A DNA stretch of 15,273 nt, taken from the NCBI GenBank assembly GCA_023390245.1, contig JAEWDF010000118.1:1-15273 (forward strand), read 5' to 3'. Made by a program: the position numbers and the translations under genes. The notes under the pieces were generated by a model. The model was given only the letters and a program-made list of their open reading frames with translations, did no database searches and had not been told where the DNA came from. Source of the stretch: Pseudomonadota bacterium (lineage in GTDB: Bacteria > Pseudomonadota > Alphaproteobacteria > Caulobacterales > Caulobacteraceae). This document shows positions 1-7,212 of this stretch, in pieces; positions within the stretch are counted from its first letter, which is position 1, and every line of letters begins with the position of its first letter.

Positions 1-16
1 TCCGTAAACGCCCTTA

Positions 17-1360
17 TCACAGCTTTGCCGCAGATTTTCCGGGGGAAACCGGTCGCCTTTCAGAGATTGTCGCGCAGCCAGCCCGCGACCCGCCCGACCA
101 CGTTGCCGCGATGCACGCGCGGCGCGTCCGCGGGCCATAGGCGGCGCGCAGCAGCACCCCGGCCGTGGCGCAGAAGGCGGGGCCGGAGGCGGCGTCGGCC
201 AGGTGCGGCGCGCGCTGCGGCTTGCCCAGGCGCACCGGGCGGTCGAACACCCGCACGGCCAGCTCGCGCACGCCGTTCAGCTGGCTGGCGCCGCCGGTCA
301 GGACCAGGCCGGCGCCCGGCTCCAGCCCCACGCCGGCGTTCTTCAGCCGGTCGCGCAGCAGTTCCAGCGTCTCCTCGACGCGCGGGGCGATGACGGTCTT
401 CAGCATGGCGCGCGGCACCACCACCGGGCCGGCCGAGGGGTCTTCTCCGCGCGGCGGCGCCTCCAGCATCTCGCGATCCTCGTTGGCGCTGGCCATGGCT
501 GAGCCGTGCAGGGTCTTCAGCCGCTCAGCGCCGGCCTTGGAGGTCGACAGCCCTCGGGCGATGTCGGAGGTCACATGGTCGCCGCCGACGTTCAGGCTCT
601 CGATGTGCAGCAGGGATCGCCCGCCCCACACGGCGGCGCTGGTCGAGCCGCCGCCCATGTCGATGCAGACGCAGCCCAGGTCCATCTCGTCGTCCTCCAG
701 CGCGGCGAGCGAGGAGACGACCGGCGCGGCGGCGACGCCCTGCAGGTCCAGGTGGGCCAGCTCCAGGCAGTGGCTCAGCGTCGTGAACACATTCTCGGCC
801 ATCGACACGACCAGCAGGTCCAGGCCCAGCGAGCCGCCGCGCATGGCGCGCGGGTCGTGCACGCCGCGCGCGCCGTCCACCGACCAGGCGATCGGCAGGA
901 CGTGGATCGGGCGGCGATTGGGCAGGCGGATCTGCGCCAGGGCCATGCCGATCGCGCGCGCCAGGTCGGCGTCGCCGATCGGATTGGCGCCCAGCGACAC
1001 CCGCGCCTGGACCCGGTGGCTGGCCATCTGGCCGATGGCGGTGGTGACGACCACGCCGGACACCGGGCTCTGCGCCGCGCGCTCGGCGCGTTCGACGGCG
1101 TGGCCGATGGCCTGGGCGGCCTCGTCCATGTTGATGATCGCGCCGCCCTTCACGCCCCGGGCCTGGACGTGGCTGGCGCCGGCGACGCGGATGGTCCGGT
1201 CGGCGTGGCGCACGCCGTCCGGCTTCATGATGAAGCACGAGACCTTGGAATGGCCGATGTCGAGCGCGGCGACCACGGGCGCGCGCCCGGCGCGCGGGTC
1301 CAGCCCCCTGCCGTGATCGTTCGCCGCGCCGCGCTGCTTGCCGCCCATCTGTCTGCTCAT
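17..1360 (-). CDS. ftsA: Cell division protein FtsA, C-terminus apparently frameshifted
   Basis: Actin-like ATPase that tethers FtsZ to the inner membrane and recruits later divisome proteins. Visible parts: phosphate-1 motif AALDIGHSKV (residues 31-40), FtsA-specific 1C domain (about 98-187), phosphate-2 motif CIDMGGGSTS (232-241) and adenosine motif LVLTGGASQLNGV (352-364). FtsA-like sequence runs to AAYGPR (406-411). The remaining 36 residues are basic and low-complexity and resemble nothing in FtsA. The expected C-terminal amphipathic helix is encoded in another frame at 60-113. As read, the protein is 447 residues and lacks its membrane anchor; a corrected protein would have about 430. 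The start at 1360 lies 7 bases after the ftsQ stop, with a weak GAAGAG ribosome site. It is probably the last gene before ftsZ. The family call is secure; the C-terminus is not. Confidence 0.93.
   Translation of the reverse strand: MSRQMGGKQRGAANDHGRGLDPRAGRAPVVAALDIGHSKVSCFIMKPDGVRHADRTIRVAGASHVQARGVKGGAIINMDEAAQAIGHAVERAERAAQSPVSGVVVTTAIGQMASHRVQARVSLGANPIGDADLARAIGMALAQIRLPNRRPIHVLPIAWSVDGARGVHDPRAMRGGSLGLDLLVVSMAENVFTTLSHCLELAHLDLQGVAAAPVVSSLAALEDDEMDLGCVCIDMGGGSTSAAVWGGRSLLHIESLNVGGDHVTSDIARGLSTSKAGAERLKTLHGSAMASANEDREMLEAPPRGEDPSAGPVVVPRAMLKTVIAPRVEETLELLRDRLKNAGVGLEPGAGLVLTGGASQLNGVRELAVRVFDRPVRLGKPQRAPHLADAASGPAFCATAGVLLRAAYGPRTRRACIAATWSGGSRAGCATISERRPVSPGKSAAKL
60..137 (-). other. 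Out-of-frame FtsA C-terminal membrane-targeting helix
   Basis: On the minus strand, the frame one base back from the FtsA reading frame encodes ADAPRV followed by HRGNVVGRVAGWLRDNL and a TGA at 60-62. This is the kind of amphipathic helix that ends FtsA proteins. The FtsA frame is good down to about 128 and this frame is good from about 131 onward, so the switch lies roughly between 125 and 137. One lost base would produce it, as would a larger indel that is not a multiple of three. The linker looks short, so a larger deletion is possible. It may be a sequencing error or a real mutation. Confidence 0.8.
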
Positions 1361-1367
1361 CTCTTCG

Positions 1368-2252
1368 TCAGGCGTCGCCGGAAGGGCGCACGGCGACCTC
1401 CTCCGGCGTTCTCAAATCTACACGCGCGAACCCCAGGTCGAGCAGCCGCTCGCGCTGGTCCAGCGCATCCAGGCGGATCAGAGCCGCCTCCTGCTCGGTC
1501 GCCGGCAACTGAATCAGGCTGCCGTCCTTGAGGCGCAAGTCCCAGCGGCGCTCGTCGACGCGCACCAAGGCATCCATGCGCCCCATCAGGCGCGGTCGCT
1601 GGGCCAGCAGCGGCAGAATCTCGCCGGCCGCGACATCGGCGCCGCGCCCCACCACCAGCGGCAGGGTCGGATAGCGGCGCGCGTCAGCGCCGTCGATCAC
1701 CTGGCCCTTGGCGTCGATGACCTTGATCTGGCCGTTGACCTGCCAGACCGCCAGCCGGTCATGCTCCTTGACCTCGACGATCAGGGTGTCGGGCAGCAGC
1801 CGCACGATCCGCACATCCTTGACCCAGCCGACCGACCGCACCCGCTCGCGCAGCGCGTCCAGGTCCAGGCCGATGATCGGCTGGCCGGCCTGCAGGTCCA
1901 GCGCGCGCTGGATCGCCGGCTCGGCCTCGGCCGAGGCCCCGGCGACATGCACGCGCCGCAGTTTCAGGCCCATGCCGGCCGTCGCCGCGTCGACGCGATG
2001 GGAGACGGCCTGGCCGATCCGGTCGGCCCGCGCGCCGGTGGCCAGCACCCCGACCAGCAGCAGGGCGCCGGCGCCCAGGGCGATCATGGCCGCGCGTGGA
2101 GAGATGTCGACGTGGCCGATGGCGGCCATCTTGCCCGGGATGGCGGATGCGGGGCCCGCGCCGCGCGTCCGGCTCCCGCCCTTGGAAGCCGCGCCGCGCC
2201 GGGAAGACGGAACCGAACCCTGTCGCCGACCGCCGCGAACTACCGCGGGCAT
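1368..2252 (-). CDS. ftsQ: Cell division protein FtsQ
   Basis: Bitopic inner-membrane divisome protein that links FtsB/FtsL to the early ring. With the start at 2252 the product has 294 residues: a basic, Arg/Gly-rich cytoplasmic tail (1-53), one membrane span (about 54-74), a POTRA domain (about 96-164, containing VGWVKDVRIVRLLPDTLIVE) and a beta domain to about residue 285. The start is set by a GGAGG ribosome site at 2260-2264, 7 bases before ATG. An in-frame ATG at 2273 is rejected because the codons between the two ATGs are that ribosome site. The gene overlaps the end of ddl by 13 bases and ends 7 bases before ftsA, which indicates coupled translation within ddl-ftsQ-ftsA. Confidence 0.93.
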   Translation of the reverse strand: MPAVVRGGRRQGSVPSSRRGAASKGGSRTRGAGPASAIPGKMAAIGHVDISPRAAMIALGAGALLLVGVLATGARADRIGQAVSHRVDAATAGMGLKLRRVHVAGASAEAEPAIQRALDLQAGQPIIGLDLDALRERVRSVGWVKDVRIVRLLPDTLIVEVKEHDRLAVWQVNGQIKVIDAKGQVIDGADARRYPTLPLVVGRGADVAAGEILPLLAQRPRLMGRMDALVRVDERRWDLRLKDGSLIQLPATEQEAALIRLDALDQRERLLDLGFARVDLRTPEEVAVRPSGDA

Positions 2253-3181
2253 GAGGCGTCCTCCACCATCCACCGAACCAACGCTTCATAGCTCATGCCC
2301 GCATGGGCGGCCTGCTCGGGCGCGAGCGAGGTCGGCGTCATGCCGGGCTGAGTATTGACCTCCAGCAGAACCAGAACGTCCTTAACATCGTCATAACGGA
2401 AGTCGCTTCGGGACACGCCCCGGCAACCCATGGCGGCGTGGGCCAGCTCGGCCTGGCGCAGGGCCGCCTCGAACACGTGCGGCGGCAGGTCGGCCGGCAG
2501 CGCGTGGGTCGATCCGCCCGGCGCATATTTGGCTTCATAGTCGTAGAAGCCCTTGGCCGGGGTGATGTCGGTCACCGTCAGGGCGCGCGGACCGGAGGCT
2601 TCGCCGATGACCGTGACGCACAACTCCTTGCCGGCGACATAGGGCTCGACCATCACCTGTTCGCCATGGGCCCAGTCATCGGCCCCCACCTCGGCCGGCG
2701 GGCGATTGGCGCCTTCGCGCACCAGATAGACGCCGACGGACGACCCCTCGGCGTTCGGCTTCACCACATAGGGCGGCTCCATGACGTGGCGGCTGGCGAC
2801 CTCGTGGCGGTCGTAGAGGCCGCCGCCCGGCACGGTCACGCCGGCCGCCTTCAGCACCGCCTTGGACTTGTCCTTGTCCATCGCCAGGGCCGAGGCCAGG
2901 ACGCCCGAGTGGGTATAGGGAATGCGCAGCGTCTCCAGCACGCCCTGGACGCAGCCGTCCTCGCCCCAGGCGCCGTGCAGGCAGTTCAGCACCACATCGG
3001 GCCTCACCAGGCCGGACAGCACATTGGCCAGGTCCCGACCGGCGTCCACGCGGCTGACGCGCACGCCCTGCCGCTCCAGCGCCTTGGCGCACTCCTCGCC
3101 CGAGGACAGCGACACCGCCCTTTCGGCGGAGATCCCGCCCATCAGGACGGCGACATGGAGGTCGGAAAAGGGGCGGGACAT
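2240..3181 (-). CDS. ddl: D-alanine--D-alanine ligase
   Basis: Cytoplasmic ATP-grasp ligase that joins two D-alanines for the peptidoglycan pentapeptide. It has 313 residues, a normal DdlB length. Motifs: GGISAERAVSLSSG (15-28), HGAWGEDGCVQG (69-80), YVVKPNAEGSSVGV (138-151), VEPYVAGKELCVTV (178-191), RSDF with D260, and the metal/substrate loop LEVNTQPGMTPTS (273-285). Two ATGs lie in tandem at 3184 and 3181. The second is preferred because GGAG then sits 6 bases upstream instead of 3. It is the first minus-strand gene after the divergent region at 3182-3358, so it probably opens the ddl-ftsQ-ftsA operon from its own promoter, cut off from murB by three opposing genes. Confidence 0.96.
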   Translation of the reverse strand: MSRPFSDLHVAVLMGGISAERAVSLSSGEECAKALERQGVRVSRVDAGRDLANVLSGLVRPDVVLNCLHGAWGEDGCVQGVLETLRIPYTHSGVLASALAMDKDKSKAVLKAAGVTVPGGGLYDRHEVASRHVMEPPYVVKPNAEGSSVGVYLVREGANRPPAEVGADDWAHGEQVMVEPYVAGKELCVTVIGEASGPRALTVTDITPAKGFYDYEAKYAPGGSTHALPADLPPHVFEAALRQAELAHAAMGCRGVSRSDFRYDDVKDVLVLLEVNTQPGMTPTSLAPEQAAHAGMSYEALVRWMVEDASCPR

Positions 3182-3220
3182 CATCGGCTCCAGACTGGGT
3201 TCTGGATGCCCCCGAGGTCG

Positions 3221-3235
3221 TTAACAGCACGTCAA
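3221..3235. promoter_or_regulatory. CtrA-like box upstream of ddl
   Basis: TTAA-N7-TCAA, one mismatch from the CtrA consensus TTAA-N7-TTAA. On the minus strand it reads TTGACG followed by TGCTGTTAAC, so the outer half-site could also be a -35 element for ddl. It lies 40 bases upstream of the ddl start, in the only sizeable gap in this gene cluster. In Caulobacter, ftsQA is a known CtrA-controlled division unit, which makes the site plausible. A single degenerate match in one gap is modest evidence. Confidence 0.4.
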
Positions 3236-3298
3236 CCCTATCGGGGAAGCTCACCGTTTCGGGCAGGCCTGTCGCGCGCCTCAATCTTCGACTGGACG

Positions 3299-3319
3299 AC
3301 CGACGGTTGTCGGTATAGT
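3299..3319 (+). promoter_or_regulatory. Candidate promoter and operator for the lipoprotein/protease unit
   Basis: The perfect inverted repeat ACCGAC-GGTT-GTCGGT (3299-3314) runs directly into TATAGT (3314-3319), a good -10 match. The gene starts 39 bases further on. CTGGAC at 3292-3297 could be a weak -35 with a 16-base spacer. An inverted repeat filling the spacer is a typical repressor site position. It could also be a transcribed hairpin or chance. No regulator gene lies nearby. Confidence 0.35.
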
Positions 3320-3358
3320 CAGCGAGAGAGGACGCTGGGGTGCGTCCGAGGGGGAAAG

Positions 3359-4045
3359 ATGTTTCGCATATTGACGATCGCATTCGCGTGCGTGCTGGCG
3401 GCTGCCTGCACGACGACGGACACACGCCTGGCCAAGGGCCTTGGCGCGCCGCGCAGCGGCGCGACGGTCCTTCTGATCAAGCCGGACGTGCAGCTTGGCC
3501 TTCTGACAGCCGCCGGCCTCAACGAAGCGCGCGCCGACTGGACCGCCGAAGGCGCGGCCAATCTGCAAACGGCGCTGGAAACCGCGCTGGCCGGCTCCAA
3601 CTACACGATCCGGCCGATCGACCCTGACGAGGCGATGGCCGGCCGCACCGGACAACTGCTGCGCCTTCACGAAGCGGTGGGCCAGTCCATCACCCAGTTC
3701 GAATACGGTCCCTATCGCCTGCCGACCAAGGCGGACGGGTTTCAGTGGACGCTGGGCGAAGGGGCGGGATCGCTGGCCGAGGCTTATGACGCAGACTATG
3801 CCCTTTTCACCTACGGGCGCGGCACCTACGCCAGCGGCGGCCGGATCGCCGCCATGGTGGCGCTGAGCGTCGTCGGCGTCGGCATTCCACTTGGCAGTCA
3901 GCAGGCCTTCACCTCCCTCGTCGACCTGCGGACCGGTCAGGTGATCTGGTTCAACATGGCCATCGCCGGGCCTCAGGCGGACATGCGCAACACCGAGGGC
4001 GCGACCTCCCTGGTCACATCGCTGCTCAAGGACGCGCCTCTGTGA
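3359..4045 (+). CDS. Uncharacterised lipoprotein, first gene of protease unit
   Basis: 228 residues, not assigned to a named family. The start MFRILTIAFACVLAAAC is a lipoprotein signal with a lipobox-like LAAAC; the lipidated cysteine would be C17. The start is supported by GGGGGAAAG immediately upstream. The mature part begins with a Thr-rich spacer, then an alpha/beta region, then about residues 140-200 reading YALFTYGRGTYASGG, a small-residue stretch, and SLVDLRTGQVIWFN. That last pattern, a VDLRTGQVIW strand near the end, is common in periplasmic proteins of CsgG/LpoB-like fold; this is an inference from pattern only. It ends with a GTGA overlap into the M48 gene, so the two products are probably made together and may act together at the outer membrane. 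Confidence 0.85.
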   Translation: MFRILTIAFACVLAAACTTTDTRLAKGLGAPRSGATVLLIKPDVQLGLLTAAGLNEARADWTAEGAANLQTALETALAGSNYTIRPIDPDEAMAGRTGQLLRLHEAVGQSITQFEYGPYRLPTKADGFQWTLGEGAGSLAEAYDADYALFTYGRGTYASGGRIAAMVALSVVGVGIPLGSQQAFTSLVDLRTGQVIWFNMAIAGPQADMRNTEGATSLVTSLLKDAPL

Positions 4046-5238
4046 GGCGCGCCGCTCTTGGTGGAGCGGCGCTCGCGATCGGACTGGCGACGGCGACGCA
4101 GCCGACGGCGGCTCAACAGCGGGCGCCCAGGCTTGCGCCGGCTCCCGCTTCGGCCGAGGCTGGCCTGTGGTCCCTGATGGATCGCGCCGAGCGCGATGCC
4201 CGCCGGTCGGCCGAGCTGAACGCCGATCCCACCTTGAACGCCTATGTCAGGGGCGTCGCCTGCGCCGTCGCCCCGGACTACTGCGACGAAATCCGCGTCT
4301 ATGTGATGGACCGGCCCGCGCTGAACGCCTCGGCGGCGCCGAACGGCTATCTTGAGGTGTGGTCCGGCCTTCTGCTGCGCGCCGAATCCGAGGCGGCCCT
4401 GGCGTTCGTCCTGGGCCACGAGATCGGTCACTATGCCGAGAACCATTCGATCGAGCGCTGGAACGTCAACAAGGCCTGGATGACGGCGGCCATGGTCGTT
4501 ACCGTCGGAGCGGGCGCGGCCGGCGCCTATTACCAGGTCGATCTGTCCGGCCTGGGCAATCTCGCCTATCTGACCGCCGCGTCCGCCTATTTCAGCTACG
4601 GCCGCGAGCAGGAGAGCCAGTCCGACGCCATCGGCCTGAGCCGCATGGCGGACGCCGGCTACGATCCTGGCGCCGCCGTCGAAATCTGGCGCGACCAGCA
4701 GGCGGAAACCCGCGCCTCGACCTTTCCCAGCGTGAGGCGCCGCGACGCCGCCAACAGCGTGTTCCGCACCCATCCCCTGACCGAAGAGCGGATCGCCGCC
4801 CTCGAACAGGCCAGCCGCATGCTTCCCGCCTCCGGCCGCCTGGAAAGGGCGCGGCATCGCGACGCCATCCGCCCCTTCCTGGGGCCTTGGCTGGATGAAG
4901 AGCTTAAGCGGCGCGACTTCGGCGGCCTGCTGACTTTGGTCGACCGACTGGCGCAAGACGGCCAGGACCTGGGCGTCCTCGATTTCTACCGCGGCGAAAT
5001 CTACCGCCAGCGGCGCGAGGACGGAGACCTGATGCGGGCGCGCGACGCCTATCGATCGGCGGTCCAGCATCCCGATGCGCCCGTCGCCGCTTGGCGCGAG
5101 CTGGGCGACGCCTCGGCCCGCCTGCGCGATACGGACGCGGCTCGCCAAGCCTGGACCGCATACCTCGACAACGCCGCGGCCGCCGATGACCGGTGGATCG
5201 TGGAAGACAGCCTGAAGGGCCTGGAGACATCGACGTGA
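4042..5238 (+). CDS. Exported M48-family zinc metalloprotease with TPR-like tail
   Basis: 398 residues starting at GTG 4042, whose GTGA overlaps the stop of the preceding lipoprotein; AAGGA lies 9 bases upstream. An N-terminal signal peptide is likely cleaved near TAA/QQ (residue 24). The M48 core shows VLGHEIGHYAENHS with zinc ligands H126 and H130 and catalytic E127. The downstream ESQSD gives the third ligand E191 and D195, and FRTHPLTEER (241-250) is the usual second M48 signature. Residues about 285-390 form helix pairs of TPR type. The architecture is like the periplasmic BepA/YfgC group, which degrades misassembled outer-membrane proteins. Sharing an operon with two lipoproteins supports an envelope quality-control role; the substrate is unknown. 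A small-residue hydrophobic stretch lies at about 147-162 in the core. Confidence 0.92.
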   Translation: MRRAALGGAALAIGLATATQPTAAQQRAPRLAPAPASAEAGLWSLMDRAERDARRSAELNADPTLNAYVRGVACAVAPDYCDEIRVYVMDRPALNASAAPNGYLEVWSGLLLRAESEAALAFVLGHEIGHYAENHSIERWNVNKAWMTAAMVVTVGAGAAGAYYQVDLSGLGNLAYLTAASAYFSYGREQESQSDAIGLSRMADAGYDPGAAVEIWRDQQAETRASTFPSVRRRDAANSVFRTHPLTEERIAALEQASRMLPASGRLERARHRDAIRPFLGPWLDEELKRRDFGGLLTLVDRLAQDGQDLGVLDFYRGEIYRQRREDGDLMRARDAYRSAVQHPDAPVAAWRELGDASARLRDTDAARQAWTAYLDNAAAADDRWIVEDSLKGLETST

Positions 5239-5822
5239 AGACCTTGACCAAATCCCTCCTGGCCGCCGCCGGCGCCGCCGTCGCGCTGTCGGCCTGCTCT
5301 CCGATCACCCTGGCCCCGGCGGGCGCCTATCGGGTGGGCTCCGGTCACAGCGTGACGCTGGACCGCCCGTGGAACGACGTCAGCGGCGTCTGGGCTGGCC
5401 GCCCGCCCAAGGTCCGCCTGCTGACGCTGGACGGTCCGCAACTGAACCGGTTGTATCTGACGGAAGGCCTGACGGAAGGCGACGCCATCGCCCGCGTGCA
5501 GCGCCGCGAGGCGCACGCGGCGGTTTACGCCGACGCCATGTCCGTGACCGAACAGGTGGAGTTCATCGCCGAAAGCGTCGGCGCCCTGGGCTACGAGCGG
5601 GTGACGACATCGGGGGTGCGCCCGGTCACCGTGGACGGCGAACGCGCGGTGCGCTTCGACATCGAGGCGGCGACCAGCGAAGGCCTGAACATCCGGGGCA
5701 TCGGCCAGGCCGCCAAGCGGAACGGAAAGCTGTTCGTCGCCATCTATCTGGCGCCGGCCGAGCACTATTTTGAGGCCGCCCGCGTCTCCGCCGAAACGGC
5801 GATGGGCGGCGCCGTCGGCTGA
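5235..5822 (+). CDS. Uncharacterised lipoprotein, third gene of protease unit
   Basis: 195 residues from GTG 5235, again a GTGA overlap with the preceding stop; GGAG lies 8 bases upstream. The product starts with KTLTKSLLAAAGAAVALSAC, a lipoprotein signal with lipobox LSAC and lipidated C21. The mature part has no recognised domain. It contains WNDVSGVW, a region near MSVTEQVEFIAESVGALGYERV, and a C-terminal half (VTVDGERAVRFDIEA, LFVAIYLAPAEHYFEAA) that reads like a small alpha/beta sheet protein. It has no cysteine beyond the lipidated one. The gene ends 13 bases from the converging murB end, with a shared hairpin between. Translational coupling with the protease suggests a partner, adaptor or substrate, but no function can be assigned. 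Confidence 0.85.
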   Translation: MKTLTKSLLAAAGAAVALSACSPITLAPAGAYRVGSGHSVTLDRPWNDVSGVWAGRPPKVRLLTLDGPQLNRLYLTEGLTEGDAIARVQRREAHAAVYADAMSVTEQVEFIAESVGALGYERVTTSGVRPVTVDGERAVRFDIEAATSEGLNIRGIGQAAKRNGKLFVAIYLAPAEHYFEAARVSAETAMGGAVG

Positions 5823-5839
5823 CGCCTTCGGCGGGTCAG
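5819..5839. terminator. Possible bidirectional terminator between lipoprotein gene and murB
   Basis: CTGACGCC-TTC-GGCG-GG-TCAG can form an 8 bp stem with a 2-base bulge. The outer arms contain both stop codons (5820-5822 on plus, 5836-5838 on minus), so one hairpin spans the whole convergent junction. There is no T tract on either side, so intrinsic termination is unproven. Confidence 0.35.
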
Positions 5840-6747
5840 GCGCGCCCGATCCGCCGGATTTCCCATTCCAGCTGCACCCCGGTCTTTTCCAGCACGTCGG
5901 CGCGCACCGCCTCGCCCAGGCCTTCGAGGTCGGCGGCGGTGGCTTCGCCGGGGTTGATCATGAAGTTGGAATGCAACTCGCTGAACTTGGCCCCGCCGCC
6001 GGTGACGGCGTGCAGCCGTCCACGCCAGCCGGCCTCGTCCACCAGCTTCCAGGACGAATGGCCGTCCGGGTTCTTGAAGGTGGAGCCGCCGGTCTTCTCG
6101 CGGATCGGCTGGGTCTGTTCGCGGCGGCTGGTGATCTCGGCGATGCGGGCGGCGACGGCTTCGGGCGCGCCGGGCGTGCCGCGATAGACGGCCTCGACCC
6201 AGAGGATGTCGGCCGGCGCCTGGGAGTGGCGATAGGTATAGCCGAAGTCGGCCAGGGCGTAGTCCACCCGCTCGCCCGCCCGCGTCAGGCCCCAGGCCGA
6301 GACCAGCACGTCCTTGGTCTCCGCGCCGTAGCAGCCGGCGTTCATGGTCAGGGCGCCGCCGATGGCGCCGGGGATGCCGGCGTAGAACTCCAGCCCCGCG
6401 ATCCCGGCCTTGGCCGCGGCGCGCGCCACCATGGCGTCCAGCGCTCCGGCTCCGGCGGTGATCGTCAGGCCATCCGTGGTCACCTGGCCCCAGGCGCGCC
6501 CGGCCAGGCGCACCACCACGCCCTCGACCCCGCCGTCGCGGACGATGACGTTGGACCCGACGCCCAGCACCGTCACCGGCACGTTCGGATCTAGAGCCCT
6601 CAGGAAGTCCGCCAGGTCGTCGGCGTCGGCAGGAATGAACAAGGCGTCCGCCGCGCCGCCCACGCGGAACCAGGTGTAGGGGCCCAACGGCTCCTCCAGC
6701 AGCAGCTTGCCGCGCACAGCGGGCAGGTCGTCGCGCCAGTCGGTCAT
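5836..6747 (-). CDS. murB: UDP-N-acetylenolpyruvoylglucosamine reductase
   Basis: Cytoplasmic FAD enzyme that uses NADPH to reduce UDP-GlcNAc-enolpyruvate to UDP-MurNAc, the second committed step of peptidoglycan precursor synthesis. 303 residues. FAD-binding motifs: RVGGAADALF (28-37), LGVGSNVIVRDGG (61-73) and GLEFYAGIPGAIGGALTMNA (118-137). Catalytic set: R173 in YTYRHS, proton donor S222 in GGSTFKNP, and E296 in WEIRRIG. The loop arrangement is that of the shorter type II enzymes. The ATG at 6747 follows directly after the stop of the GFA-family gene, with GGGGAA about 8 bases upstream inside that gene. Transcription from murC is therefore expected. Ddl, normally next, is separated by three opposing genes. 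Confidence 0.97.
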   Translation of the reverse strand: MTDWRDDLPAVRGKLLLEEPLGPYTWFRVGGAADALFIPADADDLADFLRALDPNVPVTVLGVGSNVIVRDGGVEGVVVRLAGRAWGQVTTDGLTITAGAGALDAMVARAAAKAGIAGLEFYAGIPGAIGGALTMNAGCYGAETKDVLVSAWGLTRAGERVDYALADFGYTYRHSQAPADILWVEAVYRGTPGAPEAVAARIAEITSRREQTQPIREKTGGSTFKNPDGHSSWKLVDEAGWRGRLHAVTGGGAKFSELHSNFMINPGEATAADLEGLGEAVRADVLEKTGVQLEWEIRRIGRA

Positions 6748-7212
6748 CTATTCGTTCCCCGCATCCGCGGACGCCTGGTGCGAGACCATGCCGTCCAGAC
6801 GGGCGTCGCCCTCCCCGTCGCCGGTGCGTTCCTCCGGCAGGCCGTCGCACAGCCTCAGCCAGGAGACGCGGGACTCCACGCCGTAATGGCCGCTCATGTT
6901 CGCCTGTTCGGGATCGTCCAGACTGCCCATGGTGACGTTGGTCCCGTCGGTGTCGTTATAGGTGAAGGTCAGCGGCGTGCCGCAGTCGCGGCAGAAGGCG
7001 CGGGTCGCGACGCTGGAGCTGGCGAACACCGCCGGCTCCCCGCGCGTCCAGGCGAAATCCGCCTTTGGCAGCCAGGTCAGGGCGGCGAAGACCCCGCCGG
7101 TGGCGCGCTGGCACATGCGGCAGTGGCAGAACGATCCCGTCGGCGGCGACAGCAGGACGTAGCGCACGCGGCCGCATTGACAGCCGCCTTCCAGCACCGG
7201 CGTCCGGGTCAC
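6748..7212 (-). CDS. GFA-family (glutathione-dependent formaldehyde-activating-like) zinc protein
   Basis: 154 residues from GTG 7212, supported by a GGAGG ribosome site at 7220-7224 with 7 bases spacing. The family's cysteine pattern is complete: CQCG (C11, C13), CHCRMC (C29, C31, C34) and FCRDCG (C74, C77), which bind zinc in this fold. The founding member forms S-hydroxymethylglutathione, but most relatives have no proven reaction, so a formaldehyde role is not claimed. The gene is packed between murC (4-base GTGA overlap) and murB (stop and start touching), so it is co-translated with two peptidoglycan enzymes. No other link to the cell wall is visible. The C-terminal 20 or so residues are acidic and probably disordered. 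Confidence 0.93.
   Translation of the reverse strand: MTRTPVLEGGCQCGRVRYVLLSPPTGSFCHCRMCQRATGGVFAALTWLPKADFAWTRGEPAVFASSSVATRAFCRDCGTPLTFTYNDTDGTNVTMGSLDDPEQANMSGHYGVESRVSWLRLCDGLPEERTGDGEGDARLDGMVSHQASADAGNE

Noticed and set aside
1..59. Search for an ftsZ promoter or CtrA/GANTC sites in the left edge
   Set aside because: Only 59 bases are present; no TTAA-N7-TTAA or GANTC was found, and the ftsZ start is outside the window.
506..1531. Long plus-strand open frame opposite ftsA
   Set aside because: Its His/Arg/Ala/Gly-rich translation is typical of antisense frames in GC-rich DNA, and the opposite strand encodes clear FtsA.
2303..3358. N-terminal extension of the first lipoprotein frame
   Set aside because: It lies antisense to ddl and would bury the lipoprotein signal; a good ribosome site precedes ATG 3359.
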